A DNA stretch of 64,000 bases, taken from Acanthosoma haemorrhoidale. Lineage: Eukaryota > Arthropoda > Insecta > Hemiptera > Acanthosomatidae. A model generated the notes under the pieces. The model was not told the origin of the DNA. It searched no databases and worked only from the letters and a program-made list of their open reading frames with translations. Below are positions 39,401 through 49,599 of this stretch, piece by piece (position 1 is the first letter of the stretch; every line of letters begins with the position of its first letter). The DNA lies in NCBI GenBank assembly GCA_930367205.1, contig OV884011.1, positions 115,379,866 through 115,443,865 of the forward strand. Direction: 5' to 3'. A program made the position numbers and the translations under genes.

Positions 39401-39995
39401 AAACCACATTAGTCTGGTAAAACGAATAATGTGTCAATCAAATTAAGGGTAATACTGTTTGGTTGGAATTTGATGGCTGCATAGTGTCCTCAACTGTTGG
39501 TTACTGCAATGCTGAATGGGGTAGTGAAGATGACAACAGACAATCTATGATTGGCTAAAATTTTTACCAAATGTAAAGGAGCTGTTTTTGGGGAGACAAA
39601 AAACAACCAACTGTTCCTTATTTGACAACCAAAGCAAAAGGAATGTTCATGTCTGCTGTGACACAAGAGACATTGTAGTTGAGAGGGCTGGCTCAGGACA
39701 GTGCACAGCCCTACAATAATCCATTGACAACTAGGGAGCGACTAATCTAGCTGAAAATGGGTGCTACAAAGCATGAAACAAAGCACATGGATGTGCATCA
39801 TCAATTCCTTCACAAGAAGATTCACTCTGAACTGATTAAACTCAAATATATTCCTCTTAATAACATTGTAGCTGATTCTCACCAAAACTGATTTGGTTCA
39901 AGAGGAATTTTTTAGGTGTATTTGCAGTTAGGGGAAAATCAAATTGGGAGCGTGTTGAAATATATAGTTGCATTGAGGAGGGAGGTTCTGTCTAA
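36480..39995 (+). pseudogene. Copia-type LTR retrotransposon, heavily decayed
   Basis: Landmarks of a Ty1/copia polyprotein appear in order across shifting frames. IPQLKVN lies near 36599. The pre-integrase zinc region with WQRRMTHLNYANLNK lies near 36800-36850, and VVHADLIGST near 36972-37002. Integrase RTDNGGEFW lies near 37162. The start of the reverse transcriptase region, TIEEAMGRSDKQFWIEAMDE, lies near 38231-38292, and LRKSLYELNLASR near 38485-38525. RNase H DISFVVNCEGRLNNK lies near 39358-39403, and the end with KHETKHMDVHHQF near 39769-39810. A purine-rich tract precedes TGTTGAAATATA at 39953, a plausible 3' LTR start. No 5' LTR was found. It has many stops and deletions. Confidence 0.8.
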
Positions 39996-40623
39996 TTAAG
40001 TTTTTATTTCTGTCGCTTGTCAATGTATTTTCTTTCATGTCTTAAATGTTTAATTATCTTATAATAAATACATTTTGTATTATTATACGCTGTTTTTATT
40101 TATTAACAATCAAACACTAATCACACATCTGGAGTATCACTGATTTATAGGAAATTTATCAACTTGGGGTAAAGTTGGAGAATAATACTATATGTTAAAG
40201 GCAGGTAGCAGAATAATATTTTACTGTAAGAGCTCATTTATAAAGCAAACTAATATTTTCCAACTAGTTTTATTTTTTGAGGGAGCTTAAGAAAGACTTT
40301 ATTTATTTTATGCTTTCAGAAATCTCAAGAAATTCTGAGTTGCATTCTGCTGGTGAAATTGGTTCCAACTATTTATACGTCCAATCAGTGTTCTCTAGTT
40401 CTCTCAAACTTTCCAAAACAATCTTTGGGAGGTAGGAGGATTGACATCATATTCTCTTTTAAACCTAACTTAAACTTTACAAGAGCGCACCATTCTAGGT
40501 AGATGAGACTTCTAAATATACCACCGAGTCTTATTTCATTATCATAATTACTTTAAAATTTCAATAAAATCAAAAATAAATGTCTATACAATATTAGATC
40601 ATAAGAATAAAATTGTTCCAGAA

Positions 40624-43600
40624 TCATAATTTCTTCCAAGAAAAATCATAGTCATAAAGAAATGACCCACAGTATGGATGAGGAGGATGCCCATTCCAAT
40701 CCTGAAAATAAAAAAGATATCATTATTTACAAAATGATGATGAGTTATTAGTGATAAGTATATGTTCAGAATAAGATAAAGAGAAATTTACTTACTGAAG
40801 GTGATAAAATAGAAAAATAATTTTGCCCATTATTATCATAAAGATAGTACACATTTCCTGGAACTTTACGAACAGAACATTGAAAATGGTTAAGTTTAAG
40901 ACTCCCATGGGCATCTTCAAGAGTGTTACACAGTTGCTGACGAAGAAATCTCATCTGTTCAGAAATGGTACAGATTTTTGCCCTAACGGTTTGTTTCAAT
41001 CGCACATCAGCCTGAAAACAAGAAGTTATAAGATTGATGTTCATTTATAAAAACTAACTTAAAACTTCATCCAATAGATTTTTAAAAATAAGTTATTAAC
41101 AAGTTTAGTGAATATAGGGTGTAAATAGTAAGTAATAAAATTTATAAAACCAAATGTAAATATCTATGTAAATGTATATAATATACAATGTCTACTAAGT
41201 ATATTATCATTCAAAATTTAATTAGCTACACATACCACTGTTTTAAATTTATGAAATTCATAGTCTGTTATACAACCATCCAGAAATGAAGCACCAAGAG
41301 GATTTAGATCACGCTCAACCTGTTCATCTAAAAAATAAATAATTGTGTTGTATTTATTTATTAATTTAAAAGCCTTTCACTCCAATTATAAATAAATCTT
41401 AAAACAGTTGGTGAAATGTCCAGTATCACAACATTAAGAGTTTGTTGATCTTACTAATTCTCCCTGTTGATCAATTTACTAATTCTCCAACACCCCCATT
41501 TATTTTACCAATTAATACAATACCAATCTGTCCAAGAAAATTAGTCATCACTGCCACGCTGTTTTACATATATAGGGTCTTTCATTAAGCACTTCCTATC
41601 TTTAAATTTAAATAAAACTAAGTGTGTGGGAGATTTCATCAAAATTTTTTATTTGTTTGAAAGGCCTATCGATGACATTATGTATGGAATATAACATCGT
41701 GCAAATGTCCGCCGCAACTTCACTGGGTGGCGTGCATCCGAAATGTCCATTTTCCAATTTTTCATGACTCTGGTGCATAAATCAGGCTGTATTTGACCGA
41801 TGGCATGGGTTGTGTTTGCTTTGAGGACCGCTGTGATTTGTGGCTTATTCGCATAGACCTGCGACTTAAGAAAACCCCACAAGAAAAAGTCTAACAGGGT
41901 TAAATTGCGGGATCTCGGTGGCCAGTTCACATCACCTCCATGTGAGATGACCATTCCCTCAAAACGCTCGTGCAGAATGTCCCATGAGACATGAGCTGTA
42001 TGGCACGTAGCACCGTTCTGTTGAAACCAAATGTCGTTGGTGTCGATATCATCCAATTCAGGCCAAAAGAAGTTGGTAATCATCAACCTATAGCGTTCAC
42101 CGTTGATGGTGATGGCCTGCCCAGCGTTGTTCTCAAAGAAATATGGACCGATGACGCCGCCAGCCCCAAATCCACCCCAAACAGAGACTTTTTCGGGATG
42201 CATTGGATGCTCTCGGATCTCGTGTGGATTGGTATCGACCCAAATTCGACAATTTTGTTTGTTGACGCACCCATTCATCCAGAAATGGGCCTCACCGCTA
42301 AAGATGATTTTTCGATGAAAATTAGTGTCAGTTTCCAACTGCTCCAGGGCCCATTCAGCGAACACACGTCGCTGGTCTATGGTCTTTTACCTTCAGCTCC
42401 AGGGTCAGTTGAATTTTGTACGGTGCAGGCCCAAGTCACGACGCCAAATTCACCAAGTTGTGGTCTGCGAAAGACTGAGACTGCCACAGATTCTCCTGCA
42501 CACTCTCCCGGACAGCGGCGATGTTTTCGGCAGATCTTGCGTTTCGTCGACGTACGGGTGTTGGTTGATTGTTTACTGAACCAGTGAACTCAAATTTATC
42601 CACCACACTGTGAATAGTCCTCGTGATAGGACGGTTATGGCGACCATAAAATGGGCGAATTGCGCGGAACGTTGCCGGAACAGAACACTCATATTGATAA
42701 AACAATTTTATCATTTGCACGTGTTGTTGAACACTATATCCGCCCATGGTGATTTGGCAAAACAGAATGAATAAATGACAGCCAATTCGACAGATGCCGC
42801 TTCTACAATATGGCTGCTATCAACTGTCAAAGTTCAGAGGTCCCTATTGGAAGACGCTTTATATAAACATTTTAAAAAATAATTTGTTTTTTGGAATCTA
42901 TAGTCCACTAAAACCCCAATATATTATACACATCGTCATTATTATATCAAAATGTTATACGTCAAATATTTTTATTAGCAGTTTCTTCAACTTTATCAGA
43001 GCTTTCACCTTCTTGATCAGTTTCAGAATATCCTTCTCTTTCCTCAAAACAAAACAAGGAAGAAGAAATAAATAAAATTAACCCTTTTTAACTTCTCTAA
43101 AAAAAAGTTCAGTCTAGCTAAACATTAGATTATAAAATAAGGCTACTCCCCTTAAATCTTATTAATTAAAATACTGATATTGTTTTAGATTATAGATTGA
43201 TTAGGCTTTTTTTTAAATATTAATTTAGAACTAAAATATTAAATCGATCTATTGTAAAATAAACGTAATTTATTTTAATATTCTCAAATGCTTGAAAGAA
43301 GTTTTGTTTTGTTTCCTTTCCTGGTTCCGTCACAAGAAATCACCCTTAAAGCAACACCTGTTGACAGATTTGCTTTAGACGAGGAAAAAAAGAAAAAAGT
43401 ATTCTAGCAATGAAGAGAAAAAATTGAAACCCATATAAACAAAGTTATTTCTGCTCCAAACACTTCACACAAGATTATTTTGACAGGTCAGAATTGTATT
43501 CAAACGTTAAAAAAGGTGCCATTCCATCAATTTTTGATTCTTACCCAAAACGTTTAAAACCATAAGTCACCAAGGTTTGTAAAATAATTTTCAAAATAAC

Positions 43601-46600
43601 TTGCTTACTGTTAAGTGTTTTTTTATAGTATTCTCTTTTAGGAATAAACAGCAATCAACCATCACTTGCCACCACAAAACACAAGTTCTCTAATCAAAAA
43701 AAGGGTTAAATTAATGTTAGCTACCTCCCAATCTAACTCACAAGAAGTAGACACACAAAAAGAGGACCCATTGGAATTAAAGACAGAGGAGGATTAATTT
43801 TACCTGGTGCGGATATAGTAACAATATCAAAAATCAGTAAAAAAATGTTCAGACATAACACAAAAAAAATTCTGAAATCAGACTCACCGAATTTAGTAGC
43901 ACGTTTAATTGAACCATACAAAGAAAACCACTTTTTTAATAGCACTAACCATTTTTTAGAAGAAGAAAATCGGACAGCTTTATTTTAAAATTAGAATTAA
44001 TCATTACTTGTGAAACGTTAATGATGATTTAAACAAAGAAAAAAAATCTAGGCTAAAAATAATAAAATTATTTTATTTAAAAGTCAGTAGTAATAAAACT
44101 AATTTTTTAAATGAGTCAACTGTAAATAAATAAATTGTTTATGGTAAATTGGAATATTTATTTTTTTATGATCGAATGCGCAACAACAGCCAGTTTAGTA
44201 CGCTAGGGTCAAGTACAGGGGTGTGTTTAAGTGGGAGCCACTCAATTGAGTACGAGCCCTACCCGATGCCGCTTCTTCTCTATTGTATGTTCTATGATGG
44301 GTACCTTTAAGAAATAAAAACTCTTCATTAATAGTACAATAAATGTAAACATATGGAGATGGAGAGCAAGCCCAGAGAGCATATATTCAAATATTTGCAA
44401 TATAACAGGGAAAAGATCCAAAAATTTCCTAACACCAGGGGAATAGATTTGTCTCGATTAACGGTATTGCGGTGGGTTGACAAGATGGAAGATGTGAGCT
44501 GAAGGTAATATCTAAGCTATCGAGTCGAAAATATTTTTCTTTACCTTTGGATGAAAGTTACGGGAGTAAATCAACTGCTCAGTTGTGACGATGGATGGCT
44601 TTGTGATCTCGCTTTCCTCTGTGACACAACTAAACATCTTAACTTGTTGAACACTTGGTTGCAATGTGAATCTAACCATTTACCAATACTGATGGCATAC
44701 GTTGCATTGTTTGAGGTAAAGCTTGCCCTTTATGTGAAAACTGACTGTCTCATTTCCCTTGCATTGAAGACCACACTGGTCAAACTGAAGTGCACCCTGA
44801 CTATGAAAAATATAAAATCAAAGTTTCAACTCTACTTAATACTTCAAAATCACATCAGCTGACTTTAAATGAAAAAAAAATAATGCTTTTTTGATATTTT
44901 TATCAACCCTTTTGCAATAAAGACATGACAGCAGTACTCTCCTAGATTTCAAAGTGAATTGACCTATAAAACAATATTGTTCTTCCATGAAAGTAAGATA
45001 AGATTATAATTAAAAACAAATCACTGGATTATCTAGAGTTTTGGAAGTTTTTAAACAACGAAGTTCTCTTTAGATCCCCGATATGCAAGTCATATTGGTT
45101 CAATATACTGATGTGAGTAATCACTCCGTATGATGAATTTTATAAAAAATGACAACAGGGAGCAGTAACTGGTTCTCATTTGAAAAATTTACTTAGATTA
45201 AAATTGAAAGCGGAGTCTCGCTTAACATTGAGGTAAATAAAAAACAATAACAAGCTCCACTTAGAGCTTCTAGCTTTAGATTTGATTTAAAAACATTGGT
45301 TCATTCACGTTTTTGTTACTCTCATTTCTCAGGTGCTATACCTCATGATAAATTCCTTGAATATTAAGTTGTTCTCATCATGTTTTCTGATTGTTTGAAA
45401 TTTATAGAATGGATATGTACCTACTAAGTGCACAAATACTGCAAATTAACTTATAAATAAAAATTTGTACACATTTCAAAAGGGTATTAGCTTGCAATAT
45501 GGAATCTTTCTGGGGCAACTGTTCTCATAATCCTTTTCACTGCAGACTACTACAGGACTGTTTCCTTAAGTTTAATATGCGCTTCATAATATGAAATTTA
45601 TCCAATATGTGTGCCACAGTTTATATTTTAGATTAGTTATTTGTTTAAATTCATTCTTTTTATTTAGTAATAATTAATTATTCTTATCACATTTTTATTT
45701 GTTCTGTTAGAAATTTTAATAAGAAAGAAATTTTAATAATTCACTTGTAAATGTAAGATATTACAAAGAATACTTAGAATATATTATTTTATTATTTAAA
45801 CAGACAGATCTGTCTGATAAGTATTGATGGATAAGATAATAGGTATAAAAGGTTATGAAATTACTTTGAAACCTCCCTTTCTTTAAATACAACACTCTAA
45901 AATCCTTATGACCTCAAGTTAAAAATAATATTTATAATTAAAATTTAATCTATTTTTATTTTAAGGTAAGTAAAGTTACCATGCATAACTAATCTATCAA
46001 AATTAATTAATTAAAAGAAATTAGAGGAATTGTAAGCCTTCGGACATAGAGAAGAGTTGATTTACTGTTTGTTTTTTTAAACCTAATAGCAAGTTTGCTT
46101 TTGAGTTAAGATAATAATATAAGTTAAGTAAATAATTGATCATCTCTTATGAAGACCAATCCTATCCTATTATAAAACTGAGATCTAATAAGATTTGAAA
46201 TATTGTTGAGATTCAAGAAGTTCATCCTTGACTCCATTGTAGGACTAATATCTATTGTGTTATAATTATCTTCATAAAACAGAGAAAAGAAGAAATGATT
46301 TGATAAATTTTATATTATGAACACTAAATTAATAAATAAACCACTTGATAGCTCAAACAGAAAATACGAGGGCGTACCCAAAAGAAACCAAACTGATGTT
46401 GTATGTGGCAGAGTTTTTGTAGTACCGGGTTTCACCAGTAGGATGGTGAAAGCAACTTTTCACCGGTCAGTATGCCAAGTGCCATCACTGGAGATGGTTC
46501 TGTTCAGCTTTTGTTAATTTATTTGTGACTGTGGTTATTTCATTTTTTGTCGTTTTTGTGACGGCTGCATGCTCATGAACAGCATGCGACTGTGAAGTTT

Positions 46601-49034
46601 TACTTCCTGCTCAGGAAATTTGGCACAGAAACTCATCAAATGTTAAAATAGGTCTACAAGGATGACACTATGGGGGGAAACTCAAAAGTTTGAGTGGTTT
46701 AACCATTATAAAAGTGGGGAAATGTCAATTGATAATCAACCTCGCTCTGAACGACCTTGCCTGAACTAACGAGAATATCAAAAAAATTTGTGAAATCGTC
46801 CTAGAAGATCAATGATGGACCATCGAAGAAGTTGTGGAGAAATCTTGAGTGACTTGGAGTTCAGTACATCAAATTTTAAGTGAAGATTTGTGGATGAGAA
46901 GTCAACCACGACAAAGCTCCCGCTCACACAGCCCTACCTGAGCGCCGATTTTTGGCAAAAATAGTATGACTACTGTGCCCTATCCTCCCTATTCACCAGA
47001 TCTAGCCAACTGTGTGAAGAGAAATGAAAAGAAAGTGTTTTGCAGACATTAAAGAAGTAAAGTCAAAACAACAAAGTCACAGTTTAGCACCACAAAAGAG
47101 GAATTTTAAAAATGTTTCGAAAAATGTAATAAAATATTGGACAGGTGTATTGACTTCAATGGAGAGCACTATGGAGGAGATTAAAGTAAGTAAACAAATT
47201 AAATAAATCACTTTGTACTAAAATAGTTCGGTTTCTTATGGGTATACTCTCGTATATATATTTTTTTCTATACATAAAATATGCCTCCTAATTTACAAAT
47301 ATGTAGGACTTAAGAACTTAAATAAAAATATATATAATAATAATCACCTGGCCCATCCCTCAATATTTCTTTCAATAAACCTATTAGTTTTGGAGGGATA
47401 GTTTCTTCTATTTTACAGCACTGATTATTACTATCTTGAACTGCAAGAGAAAAAAAAAAAATTATTTATACTTGTGCTTTGAAAGCATGTATGATTTAAT
47501 TACAATATAAAATTGATGATAAGTCCTGATGTGGTGTATTTAGCAATGAGAAGCTATTCAATCATCATAATAACAGGTAAATTGAAATTGTGATTAGTTG
47601 AACTGATCTGTATGTGCTCTCCAAAAAGGAGTAATGCAGTACCCTGCTGTTTCCTATCTCCTCTTCTTAAGTGGTCTGAGGCAAGAACAACTGCCAAAAT
47701 TGACGAGCACATGCTCCTTTTTTTTAAGAGGACCATATTGTGGAGGATATATGACCCCATTCGAGAAGGTATATGGAGGAGGAAAAACCAAGTGTATCTT
47801 CTATCCTGTGATCTAGATCTGTATCCTGGTATCTTCTGAGGCTGTAGTCTCGACCAGGATATAAATATCCTCAACATGTTTAACCTTATCAAGATGATAA
47901 GGATGCCTGGCTGATCAGGAGGTCTAGGTGAGGTGGCTAGGTAATGTAGCCATATATATGATGTTGACTTAAGGTTTCTAAAGAGTCTTAAGATGAATAT
48001 AATAACTTAATAAGAAACCTTTCTTCTGCCACAAATGAACAAATAAGTATTAAAACATGTATAACATGCATGTAACAGTTTGTGTGATTGTGTCACCTGT
48101 GTCATATGGAGCTATAATATTTATTGAGAAGGTCTCATTTGAAAACCCAATGACAACAAAATATAGTACAACATGATTAAGTCTCAATAATTAACTAATT
48201 ACAGAATAAACTAGAAAAACTGATCAAGGTCTATTTTAGGTTGTTTTATGGCCTTTGGAACGTATAAGATTGGTTTTAGTTAATAGATACTAACTAATAA
48301 TATATAATAGATAATTGCATTCATAAAAATAACCTTACACAGAAGCTTGCCACGAGGAGATCGCTCCAAGTCATTCAATACATTCCCCTACCCCAACCAT
48401 CTAAGTCCCCCTTCTTAATAAGCCCAAAGATGTTGGGTTTGCTATATATTGGGAAGAGCTCTCAACCTCCAGCTCCCTCCCCTCTTATTGTACGTTTACT
48501 TTTCTCATGTATTTTCTTTCCCATATTCTGTTTCACTTGTCACACTTGTATAGATTACAAGTACAACACATAATTTACGACCATTAATGTTCTACCCAAT
48601 AACCCGAATTTGAGGAATTTCACCAATGCTAACAAACATCCCGCATGAAGGCTATTTCACACTGCTGTCCTTGTTTTCAGAAATGGCTAAATCTTCATTA
48701 CATTCTATAATTATAGTGCCAAGGTATTTCAATGAATGGCAGGTGTGAAAGTGGGTATGGAATCACCTTTAAATATCTTCAAATATTTCTCTGGTTTACA
48801 TGAAAAATATTAGAACTCATTATTAGTAAATTTCATGTTTGGTAAGCCAGGAATGAATTTAAACCACTCATGACATTTATATGAGGTGTACTGTTGCAGG
48901 GTCAATAATAAAATCAAACCATGCCTAAACTTTATGAAAACATTAATCAAATGGTATCAATATTACAAAACTATATACAAACCTTCCATCATGCAGTCCT
49001 CAGACAAACTTTCGTTTCTTTTACGTTTGTTCAT
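40624..49034 (-). CDS. DUF2452 (C1orf50-like) family protein
   Basis: Five exons, in transcript order 48983-49034, 47348-47440, 41236-41327, 40796-41011 and 40624-40701, join in frame with GT/AG junctions to 176 residues. The start is MNKRKRNESLSEDCMME. The DUF2452 part spans roughly residues 80-172. It has a helical region (KICTISEQMRFLRQQ, TLEDAHGSLKLNH), then VPGNVYYLYDNNGQNYFSIL, and an end with GSFLYDYDFSWKKL. Vertebrate C1orf50 shares these blocks; its N-terminus differs. The family's function is not established. The first exon lies 110 bp from the COX14-like gene on the other strand. The second intron (about 5.9 kb) holds four transposon relics. The two small 5' exons rest on splice phase agreement, not on homology. 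Confidence 0.78.
41573..42859 (-). mobile_element. Tc1/mariner-superfamily element, copy 1 (dead)
   Basis: TA dinucleotides flank imperfect inverted ends (TAGGGTCTTTCATTA at 41573; GGAAGACGCTT ending at 42859). The transposase runs on the minus strand from MGGYSVQQHVQMIKLF (ATG at 42745-42747), through RPFYGRHNRPITRTIH, to HFWMNG, GVIGPYFFEN and the end near 41650. At least two frameshifts lie around 42360-42440. Two catalytic acids are changed: FSGEAHFW where SDEAHFW is expected, and FQQNGATCHTA for FQQDG. It sits in intron 2 of the DUF2452 gene, in the same orientation as that gene. Confidence 0.88.
43290..43985 (+). pseudogene. THAP-domain / P-element-like relic
   Basis: SYFCSKHFTQDYFDRSELYS and GAIPSIFDSYPKRLKP (about 43449-43562) match the second half of a THAP zinc finger, with the Cys and His and the closing proline. 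An in-frame TGA stands where a conserved Trp is expected upstream, and the N-terminal half is scrambled. A later frame reads GGLILPGADIVTISKISKKM (43788-43847), resembling the RGGL-P block in the C-terminal region of P-type transposases. It ends at 43987. Stops and shifts make it a pseudogene; P-element origin is inferred. Confidence 0.55.
44551..44875 (+). pseudogene. hAT-like transposase fragment
   Basis: The open frame contains WLCDLAFLCDTTKHLNLLNT followed by LFEVKLALY. This pattern is typical of the central part of hAT-type transposases related to the GTF2IRD2/ZBED group. A neighbouring frame continues with HPDYEKYKIKVSTLLNTS. Catalytic and dimerisation regions are missing. A spot near 44946 reads FQSELTYKT and may be a further scrap. 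Confidence 0.6.
46367..47252 (+). mobile_element. Mariner element with intact ends, internally deleted
   Basis: The ends CGAGGGCGTACCCAAAAGAA (46367) and the inverted CGAGAGTATACCCATAAGAA (ending 47252) are imperfect 30 bp inverted repeats flanked by TA. The interior gives scraps of a transposase of the HTH_48 mariner group: FGTETHQMLK and VYKDDTM near 46620-46675, HDKAPAHTALPERRFLAK near 46908-46960, and a C-terminal MKRKCFADIKEVKSKQQ at 47024-47074. At 886 bp it lacks much of the catalytic region and has many stops. Confidence 0.82.
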
Positions 49035-49143
49035 GTTGGACACTGATGTATGTCAAACAATATTATAAGAATTTACGATTTTTTGAACTGATACTTGAGG
49101 AACACTTGATGCTTCCAGATGGTTATATGTCAGTAAGGTTACA
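49035..49143. promoter_or_regulatory. Candidate bidirectional promoter
   Basis: Only 109 bp separate the start codons of the DUF2452 gene (minus) and the COX14-like gene (plus). Both transcripts must start here or inside each other, unless an unseen 5' exon exists. No TATA box is obvious in the expected place. Confidence 0.55.
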
Positions 49144-49374
49144 ATGTTTAGAACACGAAAAAATGTAGCTAACTTGCTCCACAGGGGTTTTGTTACAATT
49201 TGCATGGGAATTACTGTCGGCGGGATGGCATTTATGGGATTTCAAGCAGCAAACTATCTACTCTATGTAAGGCCACAGGCAGAGGCAAAGAAGAAACTAG
49301 AAACAGAAGAGTTACTTTTGGAAGGAATGGCAAAAGAAATGTTACCTGACACCGCTCAAACCATAAAAACATAG
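49144..49374 (+). CDS. Small single-pass membrane protein, COX14-like
   Basis: A 76-residue protein with a basic N-terminus (MFRTRKNVANLLHRGF), one hydrophobic segment at about 16-40 (CMGITVGGMAFMGFQAA), and a charged helical C-terminus rich in Glu and Lys. The layout and scattered identities fit COX14/C12orf62, an inner mitochondrial membrane factor for assembling cytochrome c oxidase: K-x-x-A-N, F-x-T before the hydrophobic stretch, TV-x-G, then Y and R-x-x-A. Sequence this short is weak evidence. A donor (gtaag) overlaps the stop, and an acceptor lies at 49451-49453. Spliced or not, the codon reads TAG. AATAAA lies at 49550. Confidence 0.65.
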   Translation: MFRTRKNVANLLHRGFVTICMGITVGGMAFMGFQAANYLLYVRPQAEAKKKLETEELLLEGMAKEMLPDTAQTIKT

Positions 49375-49549
49375 TAAGACAATAAATTAATAGTTTTCAT
49401 AAAGCTTTAGGTACCTATACAGAAGCGAGTTTAATGTTAACATTTTGTTTCAGGCACTCGAGGGAAAATTGTTAACGTCTTGCCTCACATTAGCCTAAGA
49501 TTCTAATTGCTCCGAAGATTGTAGAATATATTGTTATAATTATGCTAAA

Positions 49550-49555
49550 AATAAA
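49550..49555 (+). promoter_or_regulatory. Polyadenylation signal, COX14-like gene
   Basis: AATAAA lies 176 bp after the stop and about 97 bp into the putative second (non-coding) exon starting at 49454. A second AATAAA follows at about 49570 before a T-rich run. Confidence 0.45.
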
Positions 49556-49599
49556 TTACAATTCATCAAATAAAAAGTTTTTTTTGTTAGTCCATAATA

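Noticed and set aside
42970..43060. Acidic minus-strand stretch that looked like an exon of the DUF2452 gene
   Set aside because: It ends in a stop, and the exons at 47348-47440 and 41236-41327 join directly in phase without it.
47554..47892. Open frames on both strands (60-112 codons)
   Set aside because: There are mutually overlapping frames in a GC-richer patch between exons 1 and 2 of the DUF2452 gene. No family was recognised and no splice support seen.
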